The translations under genes were made by a program, and so were the position numbers. The notes below the pieces were generated by a model. It ran no database searches, was not told where the DNA came from, and saw only the letters and a program-made list of their open reading frames with translations. Positions 25,295 to 35,567 of a DNA stretch of 64,000 nucleotides are shown piece by piece. Source of the stretch: Flammeovirga kamogawensis (lineage in GTDB: Bacteria > Bacteroidota > Bacteroidia > Cytophagales > Flammeovirgaceae); the NCBI RefSeq assembly GCF_018736065.1, contig NZ_CP076129.1, positions 62,001 through 126,000 of the forward strand, given 5' to 3'. Within the stretch, counting starts at the first letter, position 1. Each line of letters begins with the position of its first letter.

Positions 25295-26626
25295 ATGAAA
25301 AAAGACTTAACTAACGGTCCTGTTTTAGAAGGTATCGTTGGGTTGGCGTTGCCAATTATTGCCTCTTCTTTCTTACAGTTTGCATATAATTTTACAGATA
25401 TGCTTTGGGTAGGTCAGTTAGGTAGTAATGCTGTTGCAGCAGTGGGTACATCTGCCTTTTTCTTGCAATTAACATGGGCATTTGCTTCTGTTTTTTTATT
25501 AGGTACAGGAATTTCTGTATCTCACGCTATAGGAAATAAAGAGAACAAAAAAGCGCAAATTATAGCTAGAGAAGCTTTGTTTTTTCTAATGCTAATAGTT
25601 GCGATTATGATAGTAATTATTCAACTTTTTTATAAAGATTTAATTGGTTTTTTTAAGTTGAATGATCTTCTAGTAGAAGGTCTAGCTTACGATTACCTAA
25701 GGTGTGCATCTTTAGGGTTATTATTTATTCTAACCGTAAATTTATTTACAGGAATAAGTAATGCCAGAGGTGATGCGAAAACACCTTTAAAAATTACAAT
25801 AGTTGGGGTAGTTATTAATATACTTCTTGATCCGATTTTCATTTTTGTATTAGACTTAGGAGTTTTAGGAGCGGCATTAGCCACTATAATAGCACAAAGT
25901 GTTAGCTTAATTTTATTTTGGAATAAAACAGCTCAAGACTTTTTAGGTACTTATAAAGAGTGGAAATGGTCAACAAGTACAATAAAAGAGACCATTAATC
26001 TTGGTTTTCCACCGTCAATACAACGCATAGTTTTTACTGTGGTAGGTATTATAATGGCAAGAATAGTTGCCCAATGGGGTAGTGATGCCATTGCAGCACA
26101 AAAAATAGGTTTACAAATAGAATCTATGACATTTATGGCAACAGGTGGTTTAATGGGGGCTATGATGTCTTTTACGGGACAAAATTTTGGAGCCAAAAAG
26201 TATAGTCGTATAAGTGAAGGATATAGTACAGCACTTAAAATTGGTGTTTCATTGGGTGTTGTAATGGGTATTCTTTTTTATTCCTTTCCAACGTTTTTTG
26301 TACGTCTTTTTGTTCAAGAAGAAGCAACAGTGACAATTGGTGCTGATTATCTACGCATAATTGGTTTGTCGCAAGTGTTTATGTGTGTAGAAATGATTAC
26401 ATCAGGAATAATCAATGGATTAGGAAAAACAAAAGTACCTGCAACAATAAACATAACCATGACGTTAATTCGTATTCCAATGGCCATTTACTTATCTTCT
26501 TTCACAGCAATAGGTATTAATGGAGTGTGGTTAGCCATTGCGATAAGCACTGTATTACGAGCGACATCATTAACTGTCGCTTATCAAATTATAAAAAGAA
26601 AAATTACTTTAAATAGAGCAATATGA
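25295..26626 (+). CDS. MATE-family multidrug/toxin efflux transporter
   Basis: A 443-residue protein with 12 hydrophobic segments in two similar halves. The N-terminal GPVLEGIVGLALPIIASSFL and LWVGQLGSNAVAAVG, and the mid-protein GFPPSIQRIVFTVVGIIMAR, are typical of NorM/MATE sodium- or proton-coupled antiporters. Its stop overlaps the start of gshAB (ATGA), so the two are translated together. That links export to glutathione metabolism, perhaps removal of conjugated or oxidised compounds; this last step is inference. Confidence 0.9.
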   Translation: MKKDLTNGPVLEGIVGLALPIIASSFLQFAYNFTDMLWVGQLGSNAVAAVGTSAFFLQLTWAFASVFLLGTGISVSHAIGNKENKKAQIIAREALFFLMLIVAIMIVIIQLFYKDLIGFFKLNDLLVEGLAYDYLRCASLGLLFILTVNLFTGISNARGDAKTPLKITIVGVVINILLDPIFIFVLDLGVLGAALATIIAQSVSLILFWNKTAQDFLGTYKEWKWSTSTIKETINLGFPPSIQRIVFTVVGIIMARIVAQWGSDAIAAQKIGLQIESMTFMATGGLMGAMMSFTGQNFGAKKYSRISEGYSTALKIGVSLGVVMGILFYSFPTFFVRLFVQEEATVTIGADYLRIIGLSQVFMCVEMITSGIINGLGKTKVPATINITMTLIRIPMAIYLSSFTAIGINGVWLAIAISTVLRATSLTVAYQIIKRKITLNRAI

Positions 26627-28914
26627 AAGCCTTAGATTCAATCATTAATAACTATAAATCAAGTCATTTATTTGAGGGAAGTTTCGGACTTGAAAAAGAA
26701 AATATACGAATTGATAAAAATGGGAAAATAGCTTTAACACCTCACCCTTCTACTTTAGGAAGTAAATTAACACATCCTTATATTACCACAGATTTTTCAG
26801 AAAGTCAGATAGAAATGATTACTCCACCTTTACCCTCAATTCATGAGGCATTAGGTTTTCTAGAGACTATTCATGATATCGTTTCTGAGCAATTAGGCGA
26901 TGAATATTTATGGCCACAAAGCACCCCTCCAGACCTTCCAGAAAATGATAATGACATTCCAATTGCTAATTATGGTTTAGGAGGTGAGGCCAATGAAGAA
27001 TACCGTTCTCATTTAGCCAATAAATATGGTAAGAAGAAACAGTTATTGTCTGGTATACATTATAACTTCTCTTTTTTAGATAAAAACCTTACTTATTTAT
27101 ACCAAAAATCAGAAGATAAAAGCCAAACATATGCGGAGTTTAAAGAAGCTGTGTATTTAAAAGTAGCTAGAAATTTCTTAAAATATAGATGGTATTTGGT
27201 CACACTATTAGGCGATAGTCCTGCCTTGCACAGTTCTTACATGAAATGTTGTATAGACCAACTGCCCAAAGCCACAACAGATGCGTATCATTTTACAGAA
27301 GCAACTTCCATGCGTACAAGTGTTTGCGGGTACAAAAATCAAGAAGATTTAGTACTAGATTATTCATCAATGGATGGATATGATAAGAGTATTCAACAAG
27401 CCATAGACAATGGGCAATTAGAAAGTGCAAAAGAAAATTATTCACCCATACGTCTAAAAGAAATTAACGGGCAGTTGGCTTATTTAGAAATTCGTTTATT
27501 AGATTTAGATCCATCTGTTAAGCTCGGAATAACAAAAGAAACAGCAGAGATTGTACATATGTTCTTGTTGTTTTGCCTGTTAAAAGAAGAAACAACCTTT
27601 GATGCAGCGGTTCAATTTAAAGCTAATGAAAATCAAGAAATTGCAGCAACAATGGGGCTTTCTAAGATTGCTAAAATAGATTTTGAAGGTAAACCGATGA
27701 ATCTTCAAGAAGCAGTTGCTAGAATTACCAGACAAATAGAACATACATTAGAACATCTATTACCGGAAGGTTACGAGCGTTCTTTAGAGCATCTGATTAA
27801 AATTTCTGATGACATTAATGAGAGACCTGCAGCTAAAACACTTGCAGCTATTCAAGGAACTTCATTTTTAGCTTGGCATCTAGAAAAGGCACAAGTTTAC
27901 AAACAGGAAAGCCTTAACCATTCGTATAAATTTTATGGTTTAGAAGATATGGAATTATCCACTCAATTATTGTTGAGAGAAGCAGTATTGAGAGGGATCA
28001 AATTTGAAATAATGGACCGTTCGGAAAACTTTGTTAAACTAGAGCAAAACGGTAAGATAGAGTATGTAATGCAGGCTACTCGAACATCTTTAGACAATTA
28101 TGTAAGTGTCTTAATGATGGAAAATAAAGTAATGACTAAAAAGCTAATAGAGCGTGTGGGTATCCGAACTCCTAAAGGTGAACAGTATATAGATCATTAC
28201 AAAGCAAAAGAAGATTTCTTATTTTATAAGAATAAATCTGTTGTAGTAAAACCTAAATCCACAAATTTTGGGTTGGGTATTAGTATTTTAAAAAATAATA
28301 CAAAAAAAGAAGTCTTTGATAGAGCTATTGAAATTGCTTTTGAACATGATAATTCAATTTTAGTAGAAGAGTTTGTAAGTGGAAAAGAATACCGAATTTT
28401 TATCATAAAAAATGAAGTAGTAGGTATTTTACATCGTGTACCAGCCAATGTTAAAGGAGATGGCGAAGCAACCATAAGAGAGCTTGTTATTGAAAAAAAT
28501 AAAGATCCTTTAAGAGGAAAAGGGTATAAAACTCCATTAGAAAAAATAGCACTTGGAGAAGCAGAAGAAATGTTTTTACAATCTCAGGGACTTGATTTTG
28601 ATTTTGTTCCATCTAAGAATCAGATTGTCTACTTAAGAGAAAATTCTAACATATCTACGGGTGGCGATAGTATAGATTTTACAGATGATATTCCTGAATC
28701 ATATAAAAAGATTGCTGTTGATGCAGCCAAAGCCTTAGATGTAGAAATTACAGGCTTAGATATGATGATAGATGATATTTCTGAAGAAGCGAATGACAGT
28801 AATTATGCAATTATTGAAATGAACTTTAATCCTGCAATTCATATTCATTGTTATCCTTATAAAGGAAAAAATAGACGATTAAATGCTAAAGTATTGGATG
28901 CTTTAGGATACTAA
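26623..28914 (+). CDS. gshAB: Bifunctional glutamate-cysteine ligase/glutathione synthetase
   Basis: A 763-residue fusion that makes glutathione in two ATP-dependent steps in the cytoplasm. The N-terminal about 450 residues are a GshA-type ligase (FGLEKENIRIDKNGKIALTP, DFSESQIEMITP, GIHYNFSF). The C-terminal part from about 490 is an ATP-grasp synthetase (VVVKPKSTNFGLGIS, LVEEFVSGKEYRIFI, MNFNPAIHIH). The length fits GshF/GshAB enzymes. It overlaps the MATE gene by 4 bases. Confidence 0.93.
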   Translation: MKALDSIINNYKSSHLFEGSFGLEKENIRIDKNGKIALTPHPSTLGSKLTHPYITTDFSESQIEMITPPLPSIHEALGFLETIHDIVSEQLGDEYLWPQSTPPDLPENDNDIPIANYGLGGEANEEYRSHLANKYGKKKQLLSGIHYNFSFLDKNLTYLYQKSEDKSQTYAEFKEAVYLKVARNFLKYRWYLVTLLGDSPALHSSYMKCCIDQLPKATTDAYHFTEATSMRTSVCGYKNQEDLVLDYSSMDGYDKSIQQAIDNGQLESAKENYSPIRLKEINGQLAYLEIRLLDLDPSVKLGITKETAEIVHMFLLFCLLKEETTFDAAVQFKANENQEIAATMGLSKIAKIDFEGKPMNLQEAVARITRQIEHTLEHLLPEGYERSLEHLIKISDDINERPAAKTLAAIQGTSFLAWHLEKAQVYKQESLNHSYKFYGLEDMELSTQLLLREAVLRGIKFEIMDRSENFVKLEQNGKIEYVMQATRTSLDNYVSVLMMENKVMTKKLIERVGIRTPKGEQYIDHYKAKEDFLFYKNKSVVVKPKSTNFGLGISILKNNTKKEVFDRAIEIAFEHDNSILVEEFVSGKEYRIFIIKNEVVGILHRVPANVKGDGEATIRELVIEKNKDPLRGKGYKTPLEKIALGEAEEMFLQSQGLDFDFVPSKNQIVYLRENSNISTGGDSIDFTDDIPESYKKIAVDAAKALDVEITGLDMMIDDISEEANDSNYAIIEMNFNPAIHIHCYPYKGKNRRLNAKVLDALGY

Positions 28915-28924
28915 TTTTAGTAAT

Positions 28925-28962
28925 AATCAATCAGTGAGGATAAATATTCTTACTGATTGATT
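28925..28962 (+). terminator. Terminator after gshAB
   Basis: AATCAATCAGTGAGGA pairs with TTCTTACTGATTGATT (16-bp stem with two G-T pairs and a 6-base loop), starting ten bases after the stop. Confidence 0.7.
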
Positions 28963-29034
28963 TATTTATTTATTCAATAATTTTTTATAGATTTGACTAG
29001 CTCATAAAACTAATGCTACGACTAAACGAAAACA

Positions 29035-31656
29035 ATGAAACTAATTACGTTTTTTTCTCTACTTTTTATTTCTTTATATAGTAACGCTCAGAATATTAAA
29101 GGAACGGTAGTTAGCCTCACCACAAAAGAGGCTGTGCCTTATGCTAATATTATCTTAAAAAACAACCATTTAGGTGGCTATAGTAAAGACGATGGGAGTT
29201 TTATAATTCCAATTAATAAAGAGCAACTACAAGACTCTCTTCTTATTTCTTGTATAGGGTTTACGTCGAAAGTCATTCCCATAAAGAAGCTATCTTTTTT
29301 AATTACAAATAAGATTTTCTTAGAACCAAGAGCTACCGAGTTAGATATGGTTCATGTTACTTCTAAAATGCCCACTGTAAAAGAAATTATTAGAAAATCC
29401 ACATCAAAATTTAAAAAAGATTTTAGAGAGAAAGCATATCTAGGAGAATTTTATTATGCCGAAAATAAATTTATAGATAATGAATTTGTCTCTGGTTTAG
29501 AAGGAGTAGGAGATATTTATTTTGAACAGTATCAGTCCTCAATGCCTAATTATTCTACTCATCAAGGGTTGAATAAACTATTATTTGATGAATTAAGAGC
29601 AAATAAAGACCATAATTGGAATTTTGATCCTTCTTGGGATTTATCTAACCTTGATAAGGGTGCATTAAAAACATATAATAAATATGATATATTAGCCTTT
29701 CATAAAAGGCAATTTACAGACTTTAATTTTTTACAGAGTAAGCTATTACTAAAATATAACTTCAGTTTTATTCGGAATAGTCCACTAATTAAAACGAGTG
29801 ATTATACATACAATTTACTAGATATAGAAAATAGAAATAATGAACCTGTTTATGTCATAGAATATCATTCGAAAAATGATAAAACAGAGGGCAAAATATA
29901 TATCAGAGAAAACTTTGAGGTATTAAGTATTACATCCTCTAATTTTGAGATCAAACATAAAAAGAATTATCTGCCATTTATAACTCCTAATTATCAAAAT
30001 AAAAAAGAGTCAAAAGGTTGTGTTCAGTTTGGTTATGTAGGGAAGAAAAATTATACCCAAAAAGTAGATTATCAAGTTAATTATGATGATCCTAAAAAAG
30101 ATATTACATATAAAGGTACTTTAGAAATTACTAATTTTAGTACAGTGGAGTGCTTTCAGTTAAGAGCAGCGAACATGTTTCGTTCGACAGATGCAAGTGC
30201 TTTACTTATAGATTCATTTGCTCCTTATGCTAAAGGTAGTGGGTCATTTTGGGCTTTCAGAAGCATTAAATCAACAACTTATTCTGAAAATATAAACCGA
30301 AAAGAAATTGGTAGTAAAAGTTTAAACGAACGATATACTCCATACGTTGCTGAACGATATTCATTGTTGGATTATGATAAAGATGATCTTCAGCCTAGGA
30401 TTAAGAGAGACTATTTTACGTATAAAAAATCAAGAGACCTCTTAAAAAGGAGTACTTATGGTGATTTAAGAATAACCGATAATTCGAAAAACAAAAAGGT
30501 ACTTAAACATGAATTTGATAGTATGTTTTTGATGAGTAATTATAAACATCAATATTTTACGGTATCAAAAGAAATAATGGACAGTTTAGATTACCATTAC
30601 TCTTTTCTAAAGCAATTAGAAGAAGGAAGTGAAATTTTAAATAACCTAGATTATCATACCGATTACCTGGCCTCTTGTAACTTAAATAAAGCAGTTACAA
30701 AAAATATGGCAGATACTCTTTTTGCTTATAAAGAGAAATTATCAGAACGTTATTTAAAAGAGTCTAAAGGAAATATTATTGCTTTATGGTTAGAATCTAA
30801 CACAATGTATACCGAATATTTTCCAGATTCTATCAGACTAAACAATCCAAATCATATTTTTAATGCTTTGCAACAATTTGATTTAAATGATACAACAATG
30901 TACACTAGCCCAGTACTAGCACAGTATATTGCAGAATTAATTTTTACGCAAATAACTGTAATAGAAGATGAATTTACGCCATTGGAAGGAACCAAACTGA
31001 TGCAAAAATCAAATTCAGATGTAGAACGTTTTCAGGCTATAAATACGAAGTACATAAAAAATAGGAGTCTACAAGAAAAAGTATTATTCGAATATGTGAA
31101 AGAGTACGTTTTTTATGATGATACATTGTCTAACCAAAACTTTAATTATTATGTTCATCAGTTTGATGAAACCTATCAAAATTCTGATTATAGTAGAGAA
31201 TTGGCAGTTTTATCAAAAAATAGAAAAGGATTTAATCAACAAAAACTACCTAATAAGTTTACGCTTTTAGATCCAAATTTAGATGAGGTAATAAGATCAT
31301 TCAACAAAGGGATATACATAATAGATTTTTGGGCTTCTTGGTGTGGGCCTTGTGTTAAAAGTATGAAAGAAGACTATCCAGAAATTCTTGAAAAGTACAA
31401 TTCAGAAAAAGTCAATTTTGTATTTATATCATTTGATCAAGAAATAAGTAAATGGACAGCATTTATTGAGAAGAACCCTTTAGAAAATACAGCTCAATTT
31501 AGAGTTTTAGATGCTGATGTTACTAAGCTATCAGAAAAGTTAAACATTCAAGGTTATCCAACACAGTTAATAGTAAAGGATGGCGTAATTATTAAAAGAA
31601 TAACAGGAGCAAATTCATATCAATTAGAAGAGACATTAAAGCAACTCATAAATTGA
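29035..31656 (+). CDS. Exported protein with carboxypeptidase-regulatory-like N-terminus and TlpA-type thioredoxin C-terminus
   Basis: An 873-residue protein. A signal peptide (about 1-18) is followed by a CarboxypepD_reg-like beta domain (about 20-105, GTVVSLTTKEAVPYANIILK), a long middle region of unknown fold, and a thioredoxin domain (about 735-870) with WCGPC at residues 769-773 and cis-Pro in QGYPTQL. It would act in the periplasm as a disulphide reductase or isomerase. The fusion of these parts in one chain is uncommon outside Bacteroidota. It is convergent with the CPBP gene, with 8 bases between stops. Confidence 0.75.
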   Translation: MKLITFFSLLFISLYSNAQNIKGTVVSLTTKEAVPYANIILKNNHLGGYSKDDGSFIIPINKEQLQDSLLISCIGFTSKVIPIKKLSFLITNKIFLEPRATELDMVHVTSKMPTVKEIIRKSTSKFKKDFREKAYLGEFYYAENKFIDNEFVSGLEGVGDIYFEQYQSSMPNYSTHQGLNKLLFDELRANKDHNWNFDPSWDLSNLDKGALKTYNKYDILAFHKRQFTDFNFLQSKLLLKYNFSFIRNSPLIKTSDYTYNLLDIENRNNEPVYVIEYHSKNDKTEGKIYIRENFEVLSITSSNFEIKHKKNYLPFITPNYQNKKESKGCVQFGYVGKKNYTQKVDYQVNYDDPKKDITYKGTLEITNFSTVECFQLRAANMFRSTDASALLIDSFAPYAKGSGSFWAFRSIKSTTYSENINRKEIGSKSLNERYTPYVAERYSLLDYDKDDLQPRIKRDYFTYKKSRDLLKRSTYGDLRITDNSKNKKVLKHEFDSMFLMSNYKHQYFTVSKEIMDSLDYHYSFLKQLEEGSEILNNLDYHTDYLASCNLNKAVTKNMADTLFAYKEKLSERYLKESKGNIIALWLESNTMYTEYFPDSIRLNNPNHIFNALQQFDLNDTTMYTSPVLAQYIAELIFTQITVIEDEFTPLEGTKLMQKSNSDVERFQAINTKYIKNRSLQEKVLFEYVKEYVFYDDTLSNQNFNYYVHQFDETYQNSDYSRELAVLSKNRKGFNQQKLPNKFTLLDPNLDEVIRSFNKGIYIIDFWASWCGPCVKSMKEDYPEILEKYNSEKVNFVFISFDQEISKWTAFIEKNPLENTAQFRVLDADVTKLSEKLNIQGYPTQLIVKDGVIIKRITGANSYQLEETLKQLIN

Positions 31657-31664
31657 TTTAATAC

Positions 31665-32600
31665 TTACATCTGTAGATAAGCAAATAATTCCATAAGTAA
31701 AGCAATGCCTACATGAAGAAAAACACCACCCCAAAGGTTTTTAGAATAATAAGAAATTACACCCAAAATGTAACCTCCAAAAATAGAGCTTATTGCTTCT
31801 CCCATAGGTTTGCCAAAATGATAAACGGCATAAGTAAATGCCATAGGAATAACAACATCTTTACCCAAGTACTTAGTGAAACCTAGTATTAAAAAGCCCC
31901 TAAAAAACAGTTCTACAGAGATGAATTCTGAAGCATAAACGGTTTCATAAATTGTGACAAATATCCATTCTGGCAAATGGTAAAGTTGAGCCATTAGCGC
32001 ACCACCAGATTTTTTATAAAAAGGATAAAATTTTTGAAAACCATCTAAAAATGATGCTCCAGCAATAATAGGAACCATGCAGGCCAATAATATCACATAG
32101 ATTTTTAAATTTTTAGCTTTAAAATCTAAACCATAAAAATGTAATCCTTTATTTCTATCAAAAAGCCAATAAACACCTCCAACTAGTAAGAAAATGAGCG
32201 ATAACTTTCTAAACTTCGTCATTACTCTACTTATATAAAGTTTTGTTACTCCATCAAACAAATCAGCAATATATATGTGATAATAGAAAGACCGAGAGAT
32301 TGCCAATATCAACATGGCTAGCGTTAACTTTACCCAAAACGATTTAGATTGATCTAATACTTTTCGATTTGTAGTAAAATGAACCCCTATAAGAACGAGA
32401 ATATAGGCAGAATAATGATAAATAAAGAACCCAATAGTATGATAAATTGTACGGGCATATTTATCGATATAACTATCTTCAAAGTCAAAAGTATAATTAA
32501 ACGCAAGAAGGCCGCAACCTATAATTAAAAGTGCGACAATAAACTTTTTTGTATAATACTCTTTTTGAAAATCTTTGAAGTAGGTTAGTATAAGTTTCAT
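31665..32600 (-). CDS. CPBP-family intramembrane glutamic endopeptidase
   Basis: A 311-residue membrane protein with about eight hydrophobic segments. The catalytic motifs of CPBP (Abi/Rce1-like) proteases are partly visible: VELFFRGFLI (an E-x-x-x-R-like motif with one Glu), then AVYHFGKP and FLHVGIAL with conserved His residues. Such proteins process prenylated or bacteriocin-related peptides or act in self-protection; the substrate is unknown. The ATG is chosen over a TTG five codons upstream. Confidence 0.75.
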   Translation of the reverse strand: MKLILTYFKDFQKEYYTKKFIVALLIIGCGLLAFNYTFDFEDSYIDKYARTIYHTIGFFIYHYSAYILVLIGVHFTTNRKVLDQSKSFWVKLTLAMLILAISRSFYYHIYIADLFDGVTKLYISRVMTKFRKLSLIFLLVGGVYWLFDRNKGLHFYGLDFKAKNLKIYVILLACMVPIIAGASFLDGFQKFYPFYKKSGGALMAQLYHLPEWIFVTIYETVYASEFISVELFFRGFLILGFTKYLGKDVVIPMAFTYAVYHFGKPMGEAISSIFGGYILGVISYYSKNLWGGVFLHVGIALLMELFAYLQM

Positions 32601-32914
32601 GCTTATGTGAAGCAATAAAACCGTACCATATTGAGGCGAGAAAAGAAAGGTCTTATAAATTTTCTAGATTCTACTTAATCATTCATTTTAAATGAACAAT
32701 TAATTACAATAGCTTGTTCTTTTTTAACCAGTTAGTTCTGATACTATCGCACTAAATAGTTTTTCATTTCACAATAGATTTCCTTTTGCTATGTAATAGG
32801 AAAAGTACTAGAAAAATTTATAAGACTTCTACGTTCTTTCTTAAAATATCTTTTTTAGTAAACGCTGTTTGTTGTATTTCTGTTAAGTGAATTATGATTA
32901 AAAAGTGTCAATAT
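32601..32914. other. Intergenic gap without a supported gene
   Basis: 314 bases of AT-rich DNA lie between the CPBP gene and the rhodanese gene, both on the minus strand. It must contain the CPBP promoter. I see no clear terminator, RNA gene or open frame. Confidence 0.6.
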
Positions 32915-33742
32915 TTAACTTTTAGATATTGGAAAGTCAGATTGGCCCCATTCGGTCCAAGATCCATCATATACTGCTTTTTCTTGAGAAAGAATACCTT
33001 CTGAAGCCAAATAAACTACACATGCAGTTACACCTGAGCCGCAACTAAAAATTAAAGGTTTATCATCTAAATTCAGTGCGTCAAATAATTCCCTTCTTTC
33101 TTCTTCACTTTTAAATTTCCCATCTTTTAGTAAAGTTTTAAAAGGTAAATTTAATGAATTAGGAATATGTCCACTTCTCATTCCTGCTCTTGGTTCTTCT
33201 ACTGTTCCATCAAACCTTTGTGCTCCTCTAGCATCAATTAATTGGTATTTTTTGGTAGAGATATTGGTATTTACTACTGCCGCATCAACAACATTTTTAG
33301 AGGAGAACTTAGCTGTAAAATCACCTTTAGGATATTCTTTTTTTGAAATTCTTTCTATTGAATATCCATTTGATAGCCAACTGTCTAAACCACCATCTAA
33401 GACATGTACATTATCAAAACCCATAGACTTAAACATCCACCAAGCTCGTGGACTAGTAAAAATACCTAGGTTATCATAAATCACTACAATACTGTTATTA
33501 TTAATGCCCAAATTACGACATGCATTTTCAAAATCGGTAGGGGTTGGGAGTGTATTAGGTAATGAACTATTAGGGTCACTAAAATCGTTTTTTAGATCAA
33601 AAGTTCTTGCATTTAAAATTTGTAAACCTGGGTTTTTCGGAACCAGACCTACTTTATCTCCAGGCTGACTAGCATCTAAGACAATTACATTAGGTTGATT
33701 AATTATCTCGAATAATTCTTGAGCTGATATAATAGTATTCAT
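32915..33742 (-). CDS. Thiosulfate/3-mercaptopyruvate sulfurtransferase (two-domain rhodanese)
   Basis: A 275-residue cytoplasmic enzyme with two rhodanese domains. The N-terminal inactive one contains VVIYDNLGIFTSPRAWWMFK and VHVLDGGLDSWLSNGY. The C-terminal one carries the active-site loop CGSGVTAC with Cys234 as the sulfur carrier, together with the family motif GHIPNSLNLP. CGSGVTAC is typical of mercaptopyruvate-type enzymes. It is a single gene between gaps and does not form an operon with its neighbours. Confidence 0.9.
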   Translation of the reverse strand: MNTIISAQELFEIINQPNVIVLDASQPGDKVGLVPKNPGLQILNARTFDLKNDFSDPNSSLPNTLPTPTDFENACRNLGINNNSIVVIYDNLGIFTSPRAWWMFKSMGFDNVHVLDGGLDSWLSNGYSIERISKKEYPKGDFTAKFSSKNVVDAAVVNTNISTKKYQLIDARGAQRFDGTVEEPRAGMRSGHIPNSLNLPFKTLLKDGKFKSEEERRELFDALNLDDKPLIFSCGSGVTACVVYLASEGILSQEKAVYDGSWTEWGQSDFPISKS

Positions 33743-33788
33743 GTATTAAATGTACTATTTATATCTAGAAAATTTAATAGGTATACAT

Positions 33789-33824
33789 AAAAAAAGTGCG
33801 TTACTATTATAGGAAGTAACGCAC
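33789..33824 (-). terminator. Terminator of the PIN-PhoH gene
   Basis: GTGCGTTACT and AGTAACGCAC form a perfect 10-bp stem. On the minus strand it is followed by seven T. Confidence 0.8.
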
Positions 33825-33846
33825 CTTAAGTGATTATAGTTAGAAT

Positions 33847-35166
33847 TTATAATTTTTCGTTAGCTAAATTGGCAAGAGCACTTCGCTCACCTTTCATTAA
33901 TTTGATATTTGCAAAGAGAGGATCGCCTTTAAGTTTATCAATCATAAAACTTAGACCGTTACTTTGTTCATCAAGGTAAGGGGTGTCAATCTGTTTAACA
34001 TCACCTGTAAAAATGATCTTTGTGTTTTCACCAGCTCTTGTTACAATCGTTTTAATTTCATGAGGTGTTAAGTTTTGAGATTCATCAATAATCATGATCA
34101 CATTCTCTAGACTCCGTCCTCTAATAAAAGCCAGAGGCATAATTTCAATTTTACCTTCTTCTAGCATGGCATCTATATTTTTGGCTTTCTTCCCGTTACT
34201 AGATGTTTGACTCTTTATAAATTTAAGATTATCGAAAAGAGGTTGCATGTACGGGTTAATTTTCTCTTGAGCATCGCCTGGTAAATACCCAATTTCTCTG
34301 TTAGATAAAGGTATTATTGGTCTAGCCAAAATTATCTGATTGTATTGGTTAGAGCGTTCTAAAGCACAAGCCAAAGCAATTAATGTTTTTCCCGTTCCTG
34401 CAACACCTTGTAGTGTAACTAATTTAATGTTATCATTTAAGATTGCATGAATAGCAAATGCTTGTTCTGCATTTCTAGGTTTAATATTGTAAACGTATTC
34501 CTTTTCTACTTTTTCTACATGCAATGTGTGTGGATTGTAAAAAGCCAATGCAGAAGAAGTACCATTTTTTAAGATATAATATTCATTATTTACTTTTTTA
34601 TCTCCTAGAATATCAACATCTTCAATTTTACCATTTTTATAAAAATTACGGATAAGGTTGCTATCGATCCCGGAAATTTCTATAAAACCACCATGAATTT
34701 TCTTTACATCTTTTACTTTGCCTTTCATTAAATCTTGGGCAGGTAATCCAATGGCTTTTGCTTTTACTCTAAGGTTAATATCCTTAGTAATAAGAACAAT
34801 TTTTCTGTCAGGATATTTTTCCTGTAAAACAACGGCTGCATTTAATATTTTATGATCATTCTTTAGGTTTCCATACGTGTTTTCTACTGCAGTAGCCTTT
34901 GATGAGTCATGCATCAAAATTTTAAAATCACCTTTATCGTCCCCGGGTAGCGGAATCCAATTGTTTAAGTTTTTATTGATTGATATATCGTCAATAAAAC
35001 GACAAACGGCACGAGCTTCAAAGTTTTTGGTGTCGTTGCCAATTTTAAATTTATCAAGTTCTTCGAGTACTGTTATAGGAATGGCAACATCATTCTCCTC
35101 GAAGTTCGTTATAGAATCGTGATCAAAAAGTAATACTGAAGTATCAAGAACAAAAATTTTCTTCAT
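33847..35166 (-). CDS. PIN domain-PhoH ATPase fusion protein
   Basis: A 439-residue cytoplasmic protein. Residues 1-140 are a PIN ribonuclease domain with acidic residues in VLDTSVLLFD (Asp8) and LITKDINLRV. Residues about 225-439 are a PhoH ATPase with Walker A GVAGTGKT at 254-261 and Walker B IIDESQNL at 359-366. Fusions of this kind (PhoH2/YlaK type) have been reported to act as RNA helicase/ribonucleases. It has its own terminator and is transcribed away from the DinB gene. Confidence 0.9.
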   Translation of the reverse strand: MKKIFVLDTSVLLFDHDSITNFEENDVAIPITVLEELDKFKIGNDTKNFEARAVCRFIDDISINKNLNNWIPLPGDDKGDFKILMHDSSKATAVENTYGNLKNDHKILNAAVVLQEKYPDRKIVLITKDINLRVKAKAIGLPAQDLMKGKVKDVKKIHGGFIEISGIDSNLIRNFYKNGKIEDVDILGDKKVNNEYYILKNGTSSALAFYNPHTLHVEKVEKEYVYNIKPRNAEQAFAIHAILNDNIKLVTLQGVAGTGKTLIALACALERSNQYNQIILARPIIPLSNREIGYLPGDAQEKINPYMQPLFDNLKFIKSQTSSNGKKAKNIDAMLEEGKIEIMPLAFIRGRSLENVIMIIDESQNLTPHEIKTIVTRAGENTKIIFTGDVKQIDTPYLDEQSNGLSFMIDKLKGDPLFANIKLMKGERSALANLANEKL

Positions 35167-35567
35167 AGTAGTATAGTTAAGTTTAATGCTACTATAAGCT
35201 AATAATTATTATTCAAATACGCTAATGATTTATTATTATACTATTAAAGTTAATGTTTAGTTCAGTTTTATATATTTATTGGTATCTGCCTGATAATGTA
35301 GTGGTTTCCATTTTTGTAAATTTGCCAAAATCGAGAAATAATTAATTTTTAAATAATTTACATTCGTTAGATAAATCAAATTCAAAATTAGAATTGTATT
35401 ATTTTTGGGTACAGATAAATATTAAATGTATATTGTATGTAGCCTATCATAACTATATACCCAATGAATGAGTTGGCAATAGCAGTTGATAGGACAAGAT
35501 CATTAAGAAATATCTTATTGATCAAAAACAAACAGATAATTAATAATCTATTACTTAATTTTAAAAA
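35167..35567. other. Divergent intergenic region
   Basis: 401 AT-rich bases between the PIN-PhoH and DinB genes. It must hold both promoters. A TAAATTTG at 35317-35324 matches the Bacteroidota -7 consensus TAnnTTTG on the plus strand, but no good -33 element precedes it. No gene or RNA seen. Confidence 0.4.
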
